Assembly: GCA_947498065.1 (NCBI GenBank)
Contig: CANMIS010000001.1
Span: 887,000-950,999 of the forward strand
Direction of reading: 5' to 3'
Length of the DNA stretch: 64,000 nt
Source: an uncultured Erythrobacter sp.
Lineage (GTDB): Bacteria > Pseudomonadota > Alphaproteobacteria > Sphingomonadales > Sphingomonadaceae
Shown here in pieces: positions 28,029 through 37,523 of the stretch (its first letter is position 1; the number at the start of each line of letters is the position of its first letter). The notes under the pieces are model-generated. The model worked only from the letters and a program-made list of their open reading frames with translations. It did not search any database and had not been told where the DNA came from. Both the position numbers and the translations under genes were made by a program.

Positions 28029-29147
28029 ATGCACGATGCTCTCTTCCAGCCGCTCACAATGGGCGCGCTTGAGGCCAAGAACCGTATCTTTATGGCGCCG
28101 CTCACACGCGGGCGCGCGGCTGAACCTATGTTTGTGCCGAATGCTTTGATGGGCACATATTATCGCCAGCGCAGCGGTGCCGGCATGATCCTGACCGAAG
28201 CAACCGGCATCAGTGTAGAGGGCCTGGGCTGGCCATCAGCGCCCGGCATCTGGACAGACGAGCAGACCGAAGCATGGAAGCCAATCGTAGAAGGCGTGCA
28301 CGAAGAAGGCGGCATGATCGTGATGCAGCTGTGGCATATGGGCCGGATCGTTCACCCTTACTTCCTCGATGGAAACGCGCCGCTTTCCGCCAGCGCGACG
28401 ACTGCACCGGGCGAGGCGCACACGCCGATTGGCAAGCAGCCTTATGCAGAGGCTCGTGCCGCAACGCTCGACGATATCAAGCGCACGATTGATGATTATC
28501 ACCGCGCGGCTGAGAACGCGAAGAAGGCTGGATTTGATGGCGTGCAATTGCACGGCGCCAATGGCTATTTCATCGACCAATTCCTGCGCGATAAGACGAA
28601 CTTGCGCGAGGACGAATATGGCGGCTCGCCGGAAAACCGCACCCGCTTGATGCGCGAAGTGCTGGAGGCGCTGATCGATGTGTGGGGCGCGGACCGGGTT
28701 GGCATTCGCCTGTCACCCAATGGCGATTCGCAAGGCACGGATGACAGCAATCCTGAGGCGACCTTTGGCGCGGCGGCGAAGGTCTGCAATGATCTGGACC
28801 TCGCCTTTGTTGAGCTGCGCCAGCCGGGCCCAGATGGCACCTTCGGCCAGACGGATGTTCCGCAGCAGGATCCATTGTTCCGCGAGCACTACAAAGGCCC
28901 GCTGATCCTAAACTCTGATTACAGCGCTCAGGAAGCCGATGCCGATGTGACCAGCGGTCGCTGCGATGCGGTAAGCTTTGGCCGTCCGTACATCTCCAAC
29001 CCCGATCTGGAAAAACGGATTGCGGTCGGCGCGCATTTCAACCCGAACACCAATGTGCCCAAGAGCTGGTACTTCCCCATTGCGGAAGGCTACACCGACT
29101 ACCCGACGCTGGAAGAAGAACAGGGACGCGCGGAAAACGCGGCCTGA
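28029..29147 (+). CDS. Old Yellow Enzyme family ene-reductase
   Basis: A 372-residue FMN-dependent NAD(P)H ene-reductase of the OYE/NemA type. Conserved features: N-terminal FMN-binding MAPLTRGRA, QLWHMGRI, the catalytic GVQLHGANGYFIDQFLRDKTNLREDEYGGSPENR block, and the C-terminal SFGRPYISNPDL. It reduces activated C=C bonds of enals, enones or nitro compounds. Start MHDALFQPL follows AGAGGA; an upstream in-frame start adds a basic stretch not seen in the family. The gene ends directly against the lipoprotein gene. Confidence 0.92.
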   Translation: MHDALFQPLTMGALEAKNRIFMAPLTRGRAAEPMFVPNALMGTYYRQRSGAGMILTEATGISVEGLGWPSAPGIWTDEQTEAWKPIVEGVHEEGGMIVMQLWHMGRIVHPYFLDGNAPLSASATTAPGEAHTPIGKQPYAEARAATLDDIKRTIDDYHRAAENAKKAGFDGVQLHGANGYFIDQFLRDKTNLREDEYGGSPENRTRLMREVLEALIDVWGADRVGIRLSPNGDSQGTDDSNPEATFGAAAKVCNDLDLAFVELRQPGPDGTFGQTDVPQQDPLFREHYKGPLILNSDYSAQEADADVTSGRCDAVSFGRPYISNPDLEKRIAVGAHFNPNTNVPKSWYFPIAEGYTDYPTLEEEQGRAENAA

Positions 29148-29510
29148 CTACTCACCTGCGTCCTCTTCAGGCGCAGGTTCAGAAGGCGTTTCTGGGGCCG
29201 GAGCATCTGCTGATGCTTCGGCCTCTGTCGTTTCAGCCTCGTCGTCGCCAGAATCTTCGCTCGCGTCACTAGTATCGCCGCCCGATGAACTAGGCGCGCC
29301 GCTGGCACGCGGGGCGAGCGGCGATTGCGAGCGGACTTCCTCTAGCGGCAGCATGTCGTCGCTGATCGATCCGCCGAGCACGTCGCCGGTGGCTTCTGCC
29401 ATCTCTTCGCCGCTGCTCGCCTCTGGCGCGGCATCATCGCCGCACGCCGCCAGTGCCAAGGCGAGCGGCGCAAGCATGCCCGCGCGGATAGGAGTTATGT
29501 TGATGCGCAT
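29148..29510 (-). CDS. Small acidic lipoprotein, unknown function
   Basis: A 120-residue protein with a lipoprotein signal (LALALAAC, lipid-anchored Cys at about residue 23). The long low-complexity tail is rich in Glu, Ala, Ser and Pro. It is probably an envelope lipoprotein with an unstructured surface; no family recognised. Its start lies 16 bases inside the 3' end of lipB, so the two are probably translated from one message. Confidence 0.6.
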   Translation of the reverse strand: MRINITPIRAGMLAPLALALAACGDDAAPEASSGEEMAEATGDVLGGSISDDMLPLEEVRSQSPLAPRASGAPSSSGGDTSDASEDSGDDEAETTEAEASADAPAPETPSEPAPEEDAGE

Positions 29511-30229
29511 CTTCGTGCTTCGGCCTTATCGAGTGTTTCCAAAAATTCGCCAGCATGGGCGATCAGCGCCTCGTCCCATTTGGCGGGAGAAATGTCGAGG
29601 CCCAAGCGCGATAGGCTGGTGACGCCGTACTCATCGATCCCGCATGGGACGATCCCGGTGAAATGGCTGAGGTCTGGATCAAGATTGACGGAAAAGCCGT
29701 GCATTGTGACCCAGCGGCGCACGCGCACGCCAATCGCGCCGATCTTGGCCTCGCGCCCATCGACATCCTTGGTCCAGATGCCGACCCGGCCATCGACCGC
29801 CCAACTTTCCACGCCGAACTCGCGCAAGGCGGCAATCACCCAGCCCTCCAATGCATGGACAAAGCAGCGCACGTCTTTGCCGCGCTGGTTCAGATCGAGC
29901 ATGACATAGCCGACCCGCTGTCCGGGTCCGTGATAGGTGTAGCGCCCGCCGCGCCCGGCCTTAACGACCTCAAATCGCGGATCGAGCAGCTCATCGTCGG
30001 CCGCGCTGGTCCCTGCGGTGTAGACCGGAGGATGCTCGAGCAGCCAGATCTGCTCGCGGGCGCTTCCCTCCGCAATCGCCTGATTGCGCGCCTCCATCTC
30101 CGCCAAGGCCTCAGTGTAAGGCACCTGGCGATCCTCATGCCGCCAATCGATCGCCGTGATCGATGATGCGGGCAAGGTATCTGGTGATGTCTTGGCGGCG
30201 GCGGTCATATGGTGATTGCTTGGGGGCAT
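29495..30229 (-). CDS. lipB: Lipoyl(octanoyl) transferase LipB
   Basis: Transfers octanoyl from acyl carrier protein to lipoyl domains of 2-oxoacid dehydrogenases. About 240 residues with the LipB signature: [35 protein letters not shown], catalytic Lys in [10 protein letters not shown] and the acyl-accepting Cys in TGIVPCGI. The first ATG is used; an ATG seven codons later (MTAAAK) is also possible. The gene is divergent from the membrane-protein gene at 30273. Confidence 0.93.
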   Translation of the reverse strand: MPPSNHHMTAAAKTSPDTLPASSITAIDWRHEDRQVPYTEALAEMEARNQAIAEGSAREQIWLLEHPPVYTAGTSAADDELLDPRFEVVKAGRGGRYTYHGPGQRVGYVMLDLNQRGKDVRCFVHALEGWVIAALREFGVESWAVDGRVGIWTKDVDGREAKIGAIGVRVRRWVTMHGFSVNLDPDLSHFTGIVPCGIDEYGVTSLSRLGLDISPAKWDEALIAHAGEFLETLDKAEARRCAST

Positions 30230-30272
30230 CGAGTGCGCTTATCAAGAGCGAAATTATGTAGGGGAAGTACAC

Positions 30273-31115
30273 GTGAAGCTGGATATGGGCCAAGCCTGGA
30301 CGCAAGCAACCGCAATGCTGGGCGCCAATCGCGAATTGGTGATCATCATCGCTGGCCTGTTTCTGTTTCTGCCACAATTCGCGCTTGCCGTGTTTGTACC
30401 AGAGGCGGTGAACCCAGCGCCGCCGCCGGCAGGTGATCCTGCCGATGTTCAAGCGGTGATGGATGCGACCATGGGCGCGATGACGGCCCAGTACAGCAAA
30501 TATGGCTGGCTGTTCCTGGGTATCACCCTGTTCCAGACACTCGGCACGCTTGCGCTGCTCACCCTGCTGACGGACACGTCCCGGCCCACTGTGGGCGAGG
30601 CGATTAAGCTCGGCGCACGGGGATTGCTGCCTTACATTGGTGCGGCCATCATCATGGCGCTCGGCGCTGCGGTAGTCATCGGTGTGCCTATCGGATTGCT
30701 GAGCACGCTCGGCGGCCCAGCGGTGGCTATCGCTGTTCTAATCGCATTCCCATTGATCATCTATATAGCGATCAAATTCTCGCTCTACACTGCCGTCATC
30801 GCGATTGAGCGTGAGTACAATCCGATCAACGCACTGAAGCGATCTTGGCAGCTTACTAAGGGCAACAGCTTCCGCTTGCTGCTATTCCTATTCCTGCTGT
30901 TCCTGGCTTTTGGCGTTGTATCGCTGGTGCTGACCTTGGTGACGGGCACGATCTTTGCGGCGCTGGGTGGAACGATTGAGCAGATCGGCAATGGATTTAT
31001 TGCAGCATTGATGAGCGCTGTGCTGGGCGCAGTATTCCTGGCTGTGTTTGCGGCGATCCACGCGCAATTTTCTGGCGATCAAGCCAGCAAGAATGTCCAA
31101 GACGTCTTCGAGTAA
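30273..31115 (+). CDS. Polytopic membrane protein (GDPD-membrane-domain-like)
   Basis: A 280-residue membrane protein with about six long hydrophobic segments and a conserved-looking IEREYNPINALKRSWQLTKGN motif between segments 4 and 5. That motif recalls the membrane domain found in some glycerophosphodiester phosphodiesterases and in related unknown membrane proteins. No catalytic domain is attached. Start is a GTG (VKLDMGQAW) with AGGGGA eight bases upstream; an ATG earlier overlaps the lipB leader. Function unknown. Confidence 0.65.
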   Translation: MKLDMGQAWTQATAMLGANRELVIIIAGLFLFLPQFALAVFVPEAVNPAPPPAGDPADVQAVMDATMGAMTAQYSKYGWLFLGITLFQTLGTLALLTLLTDTSRPTVGEAIKLGARGLLPYIGAAIIMALGAAVVIGVPIGLLSTLGGPAVAIAVLIAFPLIIYIAIKFSLYTAVIAIEREYNPINALKRSWQLTKGNSFRLLLFLFLLFLAFGVVSLVLTLVTGTIFAALGGTIEQIGNGFIAALMSAVLGAVFLAVFAAIHAQFSGDQASKNVQDVFE

Positions 31116-31145
31116 GCCTTGAGCAGCGGGCTTCGCGCCTCGGTC

Positions 31146-31778
31146 CTAGCCCTTAGGCTCTTTCCAAGCCCAATAGAGTTTGCACGGCAGAATGTTGAGC
31201 CACTCAAAGCCCGCATCAATGCGTTCAAAGAACTTCGCCGATTCATCGCGCACGGCTGAGCTGAATTGATAGGCCAGGAACGCACCGCCCGGCTTGATGA
31301 CCTTGTAGGTTGCTTCGGCAATCTTGGTCGCGACGCCAGCGGGCAGAGTTGAAAACGGCAGGCCTGACAGGATGTAATCGGCATCCGATAGGCCGAGCTC
31401 GGCCAAGTGCTGCTCGACATGTTCAGCGGAGCCAAGCACCGCGTGAAAGCGCGGATCGCGGATCGTCTTGGTCAGATAATCAATATAGAGCGGATTGGTG
31501 TCGATCACGACCAGCGCGGCGTCTCCGCGCAGCCGGTCCAGAACCGGGCGGCAGAACGTGCCGATGCCCGGGCCGTATTCCACGAACACTTCGCATTTGC
31601 CCCAGTCCACCGGCTCCAGCATTTTGCGAACGGTAAAACGCGAAGATGGGATGATCGAGCCGACCATCCGGGGATGCTCCACGAACCCGCGGAAAAACAC
31701 CGCGCATTGCGCGCCGTAACGCTGCCAACGTGCGCGCCAGCCGCCGCGACTGCCAATTGCCAAATCTTCAGATTGCAT
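31146..31778 (-). CDS. SAM-dependent methyltransferase (PmtA-like)
   Basis: A 210-residue class-I methyltransferase. Motif I is VEYGPGIGTF, the acidic beta-2 end is VVIDTNPLY, and motif IV reads YILSGLPFSTLP. The N-terminal FVEHPRMVGSIIPSSR stretch is typical of bacterial phospholipid N-methyltransferases and related rRNA-type enzymes. It may methylate phosphatidylethanolamine at the inner membrane, but substrate is inferred only. Convergent with the membrane-protein gene, divergent from the MFS gene. Confidence 0.75.
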   Translation of the reverse strand: MQSEDLAIGSRGGWRARWQRYGAQCAVFFRGFVEHPRMVGSIIPSSRFTVRKMLEPVDWGKCEVFVEYGPGIGTFCRPVLDRLRGDAALVVIDTNPLYIDYLTKTIRDPRFHAVLGSAEHVEQHLAELGLSDADYILSGLPFSTLPAGVATKIAEATYKVIKPGGAFLAYQFSSAVRDESAKFFERIDAGFEWLNILPCKLYWAWKEPKG

Positions 31779-31893
31779 CGAGTGGACCTATCGTCGCTTA
31801 TGATCGGGGAGCAAACACAATACGCTGATCCGCCTTGCAGAGGCGCTAACCAATTGCAAGCCGAGGCGCGCTGGCCTAGCGCAGCAGCGACCG

Positions 31894-33270
31894 ATGGCCG
31901 ATGCAGAACCCGATCTTGAAACCCAGCGCCCCAGCGCGCTGAACAATGCCAGCTCTGGCGCAGGGCAAAGCTCCATCTCGCGCGGCCGCATGACGTTGCT
32001 GTTCACAGTGATGCTGGTGACGGCGGCGGGCAATACGGCGATGCAATCGGTGATGCCTTCGATTGGCACCGCGCTGGAGGTCAATGACGTTTGGATCAGC
32101 CTCGCCTACAGCTGGTCGGCGCTGCTGTGGGTGGTGTGCGCGCCGATCTGGGCGCGCCGATCGGACAAGCGCGGGCGCAAATCCATGATGGCGCTCGGCC
32201 TGACCGGCTTTGTCGTCTCGATGGTCCTGTGCGGAGCGGCTCTATGGGCGGGCCTCGCAGGGTTTACGACCGCCTTTTGGACCTTGATCGCCTTTGCTGC
32301 GGCGCGCAGCCTGTTTGGGGGTTTCGGCAGCGCCGCACCGCCAGCCGTTCAAGCCTATGTCGCATCGCGCACGCCGCGAGCTGAGCGGACCAACGCGCTC
32401 TCTCTGATCGCCTCCAGCTTTGGTTTGGGGACAGTGATTGGGCCGGTGCTCGCGCCGCTGATGGTCGTGACATTTCTGGGTATCGGGCTGGTCGGCCCAT
32501 TCCTTGGTTTCGCCTTGCTAGGCCTCGCCGCACTGGTGCTGCTGCGCCTGTACCTGCCCGATGATGTGCCGCAATTCGCCGCGCGCGGGCAGGCCGCCTC
32601 CTATTCGAGCGGGTCTGAAGGCCTGGAAATTGATGACGACGATGAGGCAAATGCACAGCCCACCACTCCTGAGCGGCTAAAGTGGACAGATGCGCGGGTG
32701 CGCCCATGGGTGTTCGCCGGGCTAATCGGCGGTCATGCACAGGCCATGATCATGGGTATCACGGGGTTTCTGGTGCTCGATCGGTTGAACCTGCGGGGCG
32801 ATCCAGAACAAGGCGCAACCTATGTCAGCCTGGTGCTCGCCTTTGGCGCGGTGGCGACACTGCTCGCGCAATGGGGCCTTATTCCGCGCTTCAAGATGGG
32901 ACCGCGCGTCGCAACTCTATCGGGCGTGCTCGTGGCCGCGTTTGGCACCGCCATTCTGGGGGCAACGAACGAGCTGTTCGGGCTGTCGCTTGGCTATGCC
33001 ATCGCCTCTTTGGGTTTTGGATTGTTCCGTCCGGGCACAACAGCGGGCACGTCTTTGGCCGTGACACGGGCCGAACAGGGACAGGCATCCGGCATTGTCG
33101 CCAGTGTTGCAGGCGCGAGCTTTATCTACGCGCCGGCGCTGGGCGTTTGGCTCTATGGACTCAATGATTGGCTCGGCTTTGGACTGGTGATCGTTCTGTG
33201 CCTGATCGTCGCGATCCTTGGCTGGCGGGGCCTGCAAGCCGACGCCAAACTCGTGGGCAAAGAAGCCTAG
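31894..33270 (+). CDS. MFS transporter
   Basis: A 458-residue major-facilitator permease with 12 hydrophobic segments. The loop 2-3 signature WARRSDKRGRKSMM and the central hydrophilic loop (about 225-265, acidic, IDDDDEANAQ) are visible. The fold is that of drug/proton antiporters; substrate unknown. An N-terminal polar tail of about 35 residues precedes the first helix. Its 3' end overlaps that of the convergent ArsC-like gene by 4 bases. Confidence 0.88.
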   Translation: MADAEPDLETQRPSALNNASSGAGQSSISRGRMTLLFTVMLVTAAGNTAMQSVMPSIGTALEVNDVWISLAYSWSALLWVVCAPIWARRSDKRGRKSMMALGLTGFVVSMVLCGAALWAGLAGFTTAFWTLIAFAAARSLFGGFGSAAPPAVQAYVASRTPRAERTNALSLIASSFGLGTVIGPVLAPLMVVTFLGIGLVGPFLGFALLGLAALVLLRLYLPDDVPQFAARGQAASYSSGSEGLEIDDDDEANAQPTTPERLKWTDARVRPWVFAGLIGGHAQAMIMGITGFLVLDRLNLRGDPEQGATYVSLVLAFGAVATLLAQWGLIPRFKMGPRVATLSGVLVAAFGTAILGATNELFGLSLGYAIASLGFGLFRPGTTAGTSLAVTRAEQGQASGIVASVAGASFIYAPALGVWLYGLNDWLGFGLVIVLCLIVAILGWRGLQADAKLVGKEA

Positions 33271-33611
33271 AGGATTTCGCGGACCACGTCCTGCGGACGG
33301 CACAGCCGCACACCCTTCTCAGTTTCAACCAAAGGGCGTTCCAGCAAGGACGAATCCTCCGCCATCGCATCGAGCACGGTGTCCGCATCGGCGTCAGGCA
33401 GGCCGCGTTCCGCCGCATCAGTGCCGCGCAGGCGCAGCCCCTGCTGAGGCGTAATGCCAGCGTCCTTGTAGAGCTGAGCCAGCTTTTCGCGGGTCGGCGC
33501 ATCTTTCAGATAGAGCACCACGTTGAGGTCAATGCCGTCCTGTTCTTCCAGAATAGCCAGAGTTTTGCGCGAGGTGCCGCATTTCGGATTGTGCCAGATG
33601 GTCGCTTTCAT
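33267..33611 (-). CDS. arsC: Arsenate reductase (ArsC) family protein
   Basis: A 114-residue thioredoxin-fold protein of the glutaredoxin-linked ArsC family. The catalytic Cys lies in HNPKCGTSRKTL (C11), and the arginine-containing segments LRLRGTDA and LERPLVETEKGVRLCRP are present. It reduces arsenate to arsenite in that family, though chromosomal copies outside ars operons are often of uncertain substrate. No arsR, arsB or acr3 is nearby. Confidence 0.88.
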   Translation of the reverse strand: MKATIWHNPKCGTSRKTLAILEEQDGIDLNVVLYLKDAPTREKLAQLYKDAGITPQQGLRLRGTDAAERGLPDADADTVLDAMAEDSSLLERPLVETEKGVRLCRPQDVVREIL

Positions 33612-33698
33612 AGGTGCCGTTCCGCTTGAGCTTGAGTGAGTGTTTCAGGCGCCAGATAACCGATTGCGCGCACAAAAACCACACTTGCAATAAATAGT

Positions 33699-33717
33699 AT
33701 TGCGAATCATTTTCAAT
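33699..33717. promoter_or_regulatory. Fur-box-like site upstream of TonB receptor
   Basis: ATTGCGAATCATTTTCAAT is a 19-bp palindrome with 7 of 9 pairs matched around a central base. It strongly resembles the classical Fur box (GAGAATCATTCTC core). It sits about 70 bases upstream of the siderophore-receptor start, where it should give iron-dependent repression. Confidence 0.7.
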
Positions 33718-33787
33718 TCACTTGCAAATGCGAACGGCTTGCAATAGCAGCTTTCCCATCACTCCTTGGACGGAAAGATTTGCACCT

Positions 33788-35935
33788 ATGAACACTCGCC
33801 TCTCTCGCGCTGCTCTGCTGCTCAGCAGCGCATGTTTCGCCTTCCCAGCGATGGCCGAAACGGCTGATGATGCAGGTGGGGCAGACGCTTCTGAAGGTTC
33901 GCAAATCATCGTCACCGGGCAAGTGCTCTATAGCGACCGGGTCAATTCGGTGAAGACGCCGACACCTGTCATTGATGTCCCGCAATCCCTGTCGATCGTA
34001 ACCTCTGAGCAGATCACGCAGCAGGGTTTCGACAGCATCGATGACATCGTCCTCTACACACCGGGCGTCACCAGCTCGCAAGGCGAAGGGCACCGTGATG
34101 CTGTGGTCTTTCGCGGAGTGCGCTCAACGGCGGACTTCTATGTCGATGGCGTGCGCGACGACGTGCAATATTACCGCGGGCTCTACAATCTCGAGCAGGT
34201 TGAGATCCTGCGCGGCCCCAATGCTCTGCTGTTTGGGCGCGGCGGAACCGGCGGCATCATCAACCGAGTGACGAAGAAGGGCGTGATCGGCGAACAATTT
34301 GTCGGCTATCAGGGCTCCATCGACACCTTCGGCGCATTCTCCGGTCAGGTGGATGTAAACCTAGCGACCGGCGAAAACTCTGCGCTGCGTATCAATGCTG
34401 CTTACGAAGATCTCAACAACCACCGAGATTTCTTCGATGGGGAGCGGATTGGCTTTAACCCGACATTCCGCGCGCAAATCAGCCCATCGACTGTGATTGA
34501 TCTGTCCTACGAATATATCAATCACGAGCGCTTCATTGATCGCGGCATCCCTTCTGATGAGAACGGCAATCCAGTCCGGGCACTGCAGGATGTGACCTTT
34601 GGCGATCCTGACAATAATTTCACCACTCTTGAAGCACACGTGCTGCGCGCGTCAGTTCAGCATGACTTTTCCGAGAACCTAAAGGGCAATTTCACCGCCT
34701 CTTACGGCGATTATGACAAGGTCTATTCGAACTTCTTCCCGGTTGGTTTTGACAGCGCGGCCAATGTCGTGACCCTCGATGGCTATATCGACACCACTCA
34801 GCGCGAGAACTTCATTCTCTCCGGCAACCTGATCGGTGAATTTGATACGGGCAGCGTCGGCCACACGGTCATCGTCGGCGGCGAATATATCGACACCAAG
34901 AACGACAACGACCGTTTCAATTCATTCTTTGACACAGCGGACGCAGATGGCCGGCGCACGGACCAAGAGAACTTCCTCGCCGTCCGCCCAATTGCCCTGC
35001 GCGGTAATGTCGGCACCATCGCAGATGGCCGCACGACAACGAACAGCTTCGCCACCAGCCTCAACGACGACACCGAGGCCGATGTCGAGGTGTTCTCACT
35101 CTACATTCAGGACGAGATCGAGCTCACAAGCTGGCTCAATGTCGTGCTTGGCGCGCGCTTTGACAGCTTTGAAATCACCGTCGACAACGTCGAAACCTTC
35201 ATCGACACCGGCGTGCGCGATATCCGCAGCCGCAAGGATGAAGAAATCTCGCCCCGCCTTGGCGTCATCATAAAGCCGCAGGACAATATCTCGATCTACG
35301 GCAGCTTTAGCGAGAGCTTCCAGCCGCGCTCTGGCGAGCAATTTGCCGACATCAATCCGCCAGACGATGCGCTTGCCCCCAACACGTTCCAAAACCTGGA
35401 GCTGGGCCTGAAGTGGGACTTTGACACAAACTTCAGCCTGACCGCAGCGATCTTTGAGGTTGAGCAAACCTCGCCGCAGGTGGCCGACAATGACCCAGGC
35501 ACCCTAGATGTGATCGAGACCCGGGTCCAGGGATTCGAGGCCCAGCTAAGAGGACAGGTCACCGATTGGTGGTTCGTGTCCGCAGGCTACAGCTATCTTG
35601 ATGGCGAGCAGGCCAATGGCACATTGCGCCCGCGCGAATTGCCAGAAAACGCCTTTTCAGTCTGGAACAATTTTCAGCCGACTGATCGCTTTGGATTGGG
35701 GCTAGGCCTCACCTACCAAGACGACAGCTTTGCCGACAATGGCAACACAGTCACCTTGCCGAGCTACGCCCGCGTCGACCTTGCCGCCTATTACGATGTG
35801 TCTGACCGGATGCGCGTGCAGGTGAATATCGAGAACCTGTTTGACGAGGACTATTTCCCCAACGCGCACACCGCCGACAACATCACTGTAGGCGCGCCGC
35901 TAAACGCGCGCTTCACGATCAGCGGACGGTTCTAG
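33788..35935 (+). CDS. TonB-dependent siderophore receptor
   Basis: A 715-residue outer-membrane receptor. Signal peptide (about 1-23, ending AMA), plug domain (about 55-160 with VPQSLSIVTSEQI and DGVRDDVQYYRGLYNLEQVEILRGPNALLFGRGGTGG), then a 22-strand-type beta barrel ending in the terminal aromatic residue of ARFTISGRF. The pattern is that of ferric-siderophore receptors of the FhuA/FpvA class. Start MNTRLSRAAL is set by the signal peptide. The Fur-box-like site upstream predicts induction by iron limitation. No TonB or ABC genes are adjacent. Confidence 0.92.
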   Translation: MNTRLSRAALLLSSACFAFPAMAETADDAGGADASEGSQIIVTGQVLYSDRVNSVKTPTPVIDVPQSLSIVTSEQITQQGFDSIDDIVLYTPGVTSSQGEGHRDAVVFRGVRSTADFYVDGVRDDVQYYRGLYNLEQVEILRGPNALLFGRGGTGGIINRVTKKGVIGEQFVGYQGSIDTFGAFSGQVDVNLATGENSALRINAAYEDLNNHRDFFDGERIGFNPTFRAQISPSTVIDLSYEYINHERFIDRGIPSDENGNPVRALQDVTFGDPDNNFTTLEAHVLRASVQHDFSENLKGNFTASYGDYDKVYSNFFPVGFDSAANVVTLDGYIDTTQRENFILSGNLIGEFDTGSVGHTVIVGGEYIDTKNDNDRFNSFFDTADADGRRTDQENFLAVRPIALRGNVGTIADGRTTTNSFATSLNDDTEADVEVFSLYIQDEIELTSWLNVVLGARFDSFEITVDNVETFIDTGVRDIRSRKDEEISPRLGVIIKPQDNISIYGSFSESFQPRSGEQFADINPPDDALAPNTFQNLELGLKWDFDTNFSLTAAIFEVEQTSPQVADNDPGTLDVIETRVQGFEAQLRGQVTDWWFVSAGYSYLDGEQANGTLRPRELPENAFSVWNNFQPTDRFGLGLGLTYQDDSFADNGNTVTLPSYARVDLAAYYDVSDRMRVQVNIENLFDEDYFPNAHTADNITVGAPLNARFTISGRF

Positions 35936-35946
35936 GAATAGCGCGA

Positions 35947-35977
35947 GCGGCTTTGCCGGTAAAACCGGCGGGCCGCT
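35947..35977. terminator. Nested hairpin between convergent genes
   Basis: AGCGGC-ttt-GCCGGT-aaa-ACCGGC-gg-GCCGCT folds as one long stem with a small internal loop; outer bases GGAATAGCG (35935-35943) can also pair with CGCTATTCC (35974-35982). The outer arms overlap the stop codons of both flanking genes. It is likely a bidirectional terminator, lacking a clear T-run. Confidence 0.65.
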
Positions 35978-36578
35978 ATTCCTCTGGCGGCGAGGTTTCT
36001 TCTGAGCTCGGCGCAGGAGTCGCTGCCGCGCCCAGCCCGCCGTTGCCGACCCTCAGAGCGGGCACGTTTTCCGCTGCATCGGCAGAGCTGATACCCGGCG
36101 CAGGCGCCGCGCTAATGCTCTCTTGCCTGCGAACCACCCGCCCTGCGCGCTCAACCGCGCGGATTAAGCGCGGATAGACACCGCAGCGGCAAATGTTGGG
36201 AATTGCGGCCTCGATTTCTTGCTTGCTCGGCGCGGGATTGCGCTGGATCAGCGCCGCCGCAGCAATAACAATGCCCGGCGTGCAGTAGCCGCATTGGATC
36301 GCTTGCTCCGCCACCATCGCCTGCTGAACAGGGTGGGAGCGATCGCGCGACAGCCCCTCAATCGTGGTGATAAAGCGGCCCTCGGCCTCAGCAATTGTGA
36401 TCAGGCACGAGCGCAGCGCCGCCCCATCGACCAGCACCATGCAAGCGCCAACGCATGATCCGCCGCCGCAGCTTTTCGTACCCGTGAGGTTCGCCGCCTC
36501 GCGCAGCGCGTAAAGCAGCGGAGTGTCGGGATCCATGTCGAATTCGATTGGACGATCATTGACTGTCATGCGCGGCAT
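35976..36578 (-). CDS. [2Fe-2S]-binding protein, xanthine dehydrogenase small-subunit type, orphan
   Basis: A 200-residue protein: plant-type ferredoxin domain (1-75) followed by the helical [2Fe-2S]-binding domain (80-155, with QCGYCTPG and CRCGVYP), the layout of the small subunit of isoquinoline/aldehyde oxidoreductases. A Pro/Ala/Ser-rich tail follows. The first cluster motif reads CGGGSCVGAC, one residue longer between the second and third cysteines than the usual CGxGxCGAC. The molybdopterin large subunit normally encoded next door is absent here. Start taken at the ATG after AGGA; MTVNDRP three codons later is also possible. Confidence 0.82.
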   Translation of the reverse strand: MPRMTVNDRPIEFDMDPDTPLLYALREAANLTGTKSCGGGSCVGACMVLVDGAALRSCLITIAEAEGRFITTIEGLSRDRSHPVQQAMVAEQAIQCGYCTPGIVIAAAALIQRNPAPSKQEIEAAIPNICRCGVYPRLIRAVERAGRVVRRQESISAAPAPGISSADAAENVPALRVGNGGLGAAATPAPSSEETSPPEE

Positions 36579-36612
36579 CAGCGCATCCTAACCAGACGGA
36601 CCTGCTCGACAA

Positions 36613-37377
36613 TCAATCGCGCCAGGTTGTGTCGATCCGGTCAATCTTGCGCTTCCACGCCTCGAAATCAAACACGCCAGCACCGCCTTGGCTTTGCATG
36701 ACGGAGATATCGCGCTGGTGCACATCGACAACTTCTTGCGGGACAATGTTGGGATTGCCCATGCCTAGGGTCGCGACCTGAATTTCGCAGGCGCGCTGGA
36801 GCGCCCACATCTTCACAAACATGCCCTGGATGGTCTTATCCATCACAACCGGGCCGTGATTGCGCAGCATCAAGATCGAGTAATCGCCAAGGTTTTCGAC
36901 CAGGCGCTCGCCCTCTTCTTCGCGAACAGTGACGCCTTCAAAATCGTGATAGCCAATTTGATCCTGGAAATTGCAGGCGTAAAAATTGGTCGGCATCAGG
37001 CCGTCCTTGTGGCTGCACACGGCCATGGTTGCGGTGGTGTGGACGTGGCAAATCGCGTCTGCGCGCGCGCCCAAATGCTTATGGAAATAGGCGTGCTGGG
37101 TGAAGCCGGCCTTGTTGACCATATATTGCGACTGGCCAACATTGTTGCCTTCAACATCGATCTTCACCAGGTTCGATGCGGTCACTTCATCATACAGCAG
37201 GCCGAATGGGTTGATGAGGAAAGTGTCTTCCTCACCCGGCACCTTGATCGAGATGTGGTTGTAGATGGATTCGCCCCAGCCCAGATGGTCGAATATCCGG
37301 TAACACGCAGCGAGATCGAGGCGCGCCTGCCACTCTTCTTTGCTGCATTCGATACTCGGTTTCAACTGGGTCGCCAT
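36613..37377 (-). CDS. Class II aldolase/adducin domain protein
   Basis: A 254-residue protein of the class II aldolase/adducin fold, which includes fuculose- and ribulose-phosphate aldolases. The zinc histidines are seen in HVHTTATM and in the late RNHGPVV. An HAYFHKHLGARADAICHVHT block precedes them. Members of this sub-branch are often annotated without known substrate. GAGGAG lies 8 bases before the ATG. It lies upstream of the orphan [2Fe-2S] gene on the same strand with about 35 bases between, so co-transcription is likely. Confidence 0.85.
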   Translation of the reverse strand: MATQLKPSIECSKEEWQARLDLAACYRIFDHLGWGESIYNHISIKVPGEEDTFLINPFGLLYDEVTASNLVKIDVEGNNVGQSQYMVNKAGFTQHAYFHKHLGARADAICHVHTTATMAVCSHKDGLMPTNFYACNFQDQIGYHDFEGVTVREEEGERLVENLGDYSILMLRNHGPVVMDKTIQGMFVKMWALQRACEIQVATLGMGNPNIVPQEVVDVHQRDISVMQSQGGAGVFDFEAWKRKIDRIDTTWRD

Positions 37378-37523
37378 TGGGCTCGCTCCTCAATACAATT
37401 TGTCGTTCGGTGCACTTATCGCATGATTGCCGCGCACGGTACAAGCATTTCGCCGATCACCGTCGCACTTTAGCGTCATTTCGCTTTGCCAAGCGGCACC
37501 GGCCCAGCTAGTCGCGATGACAG

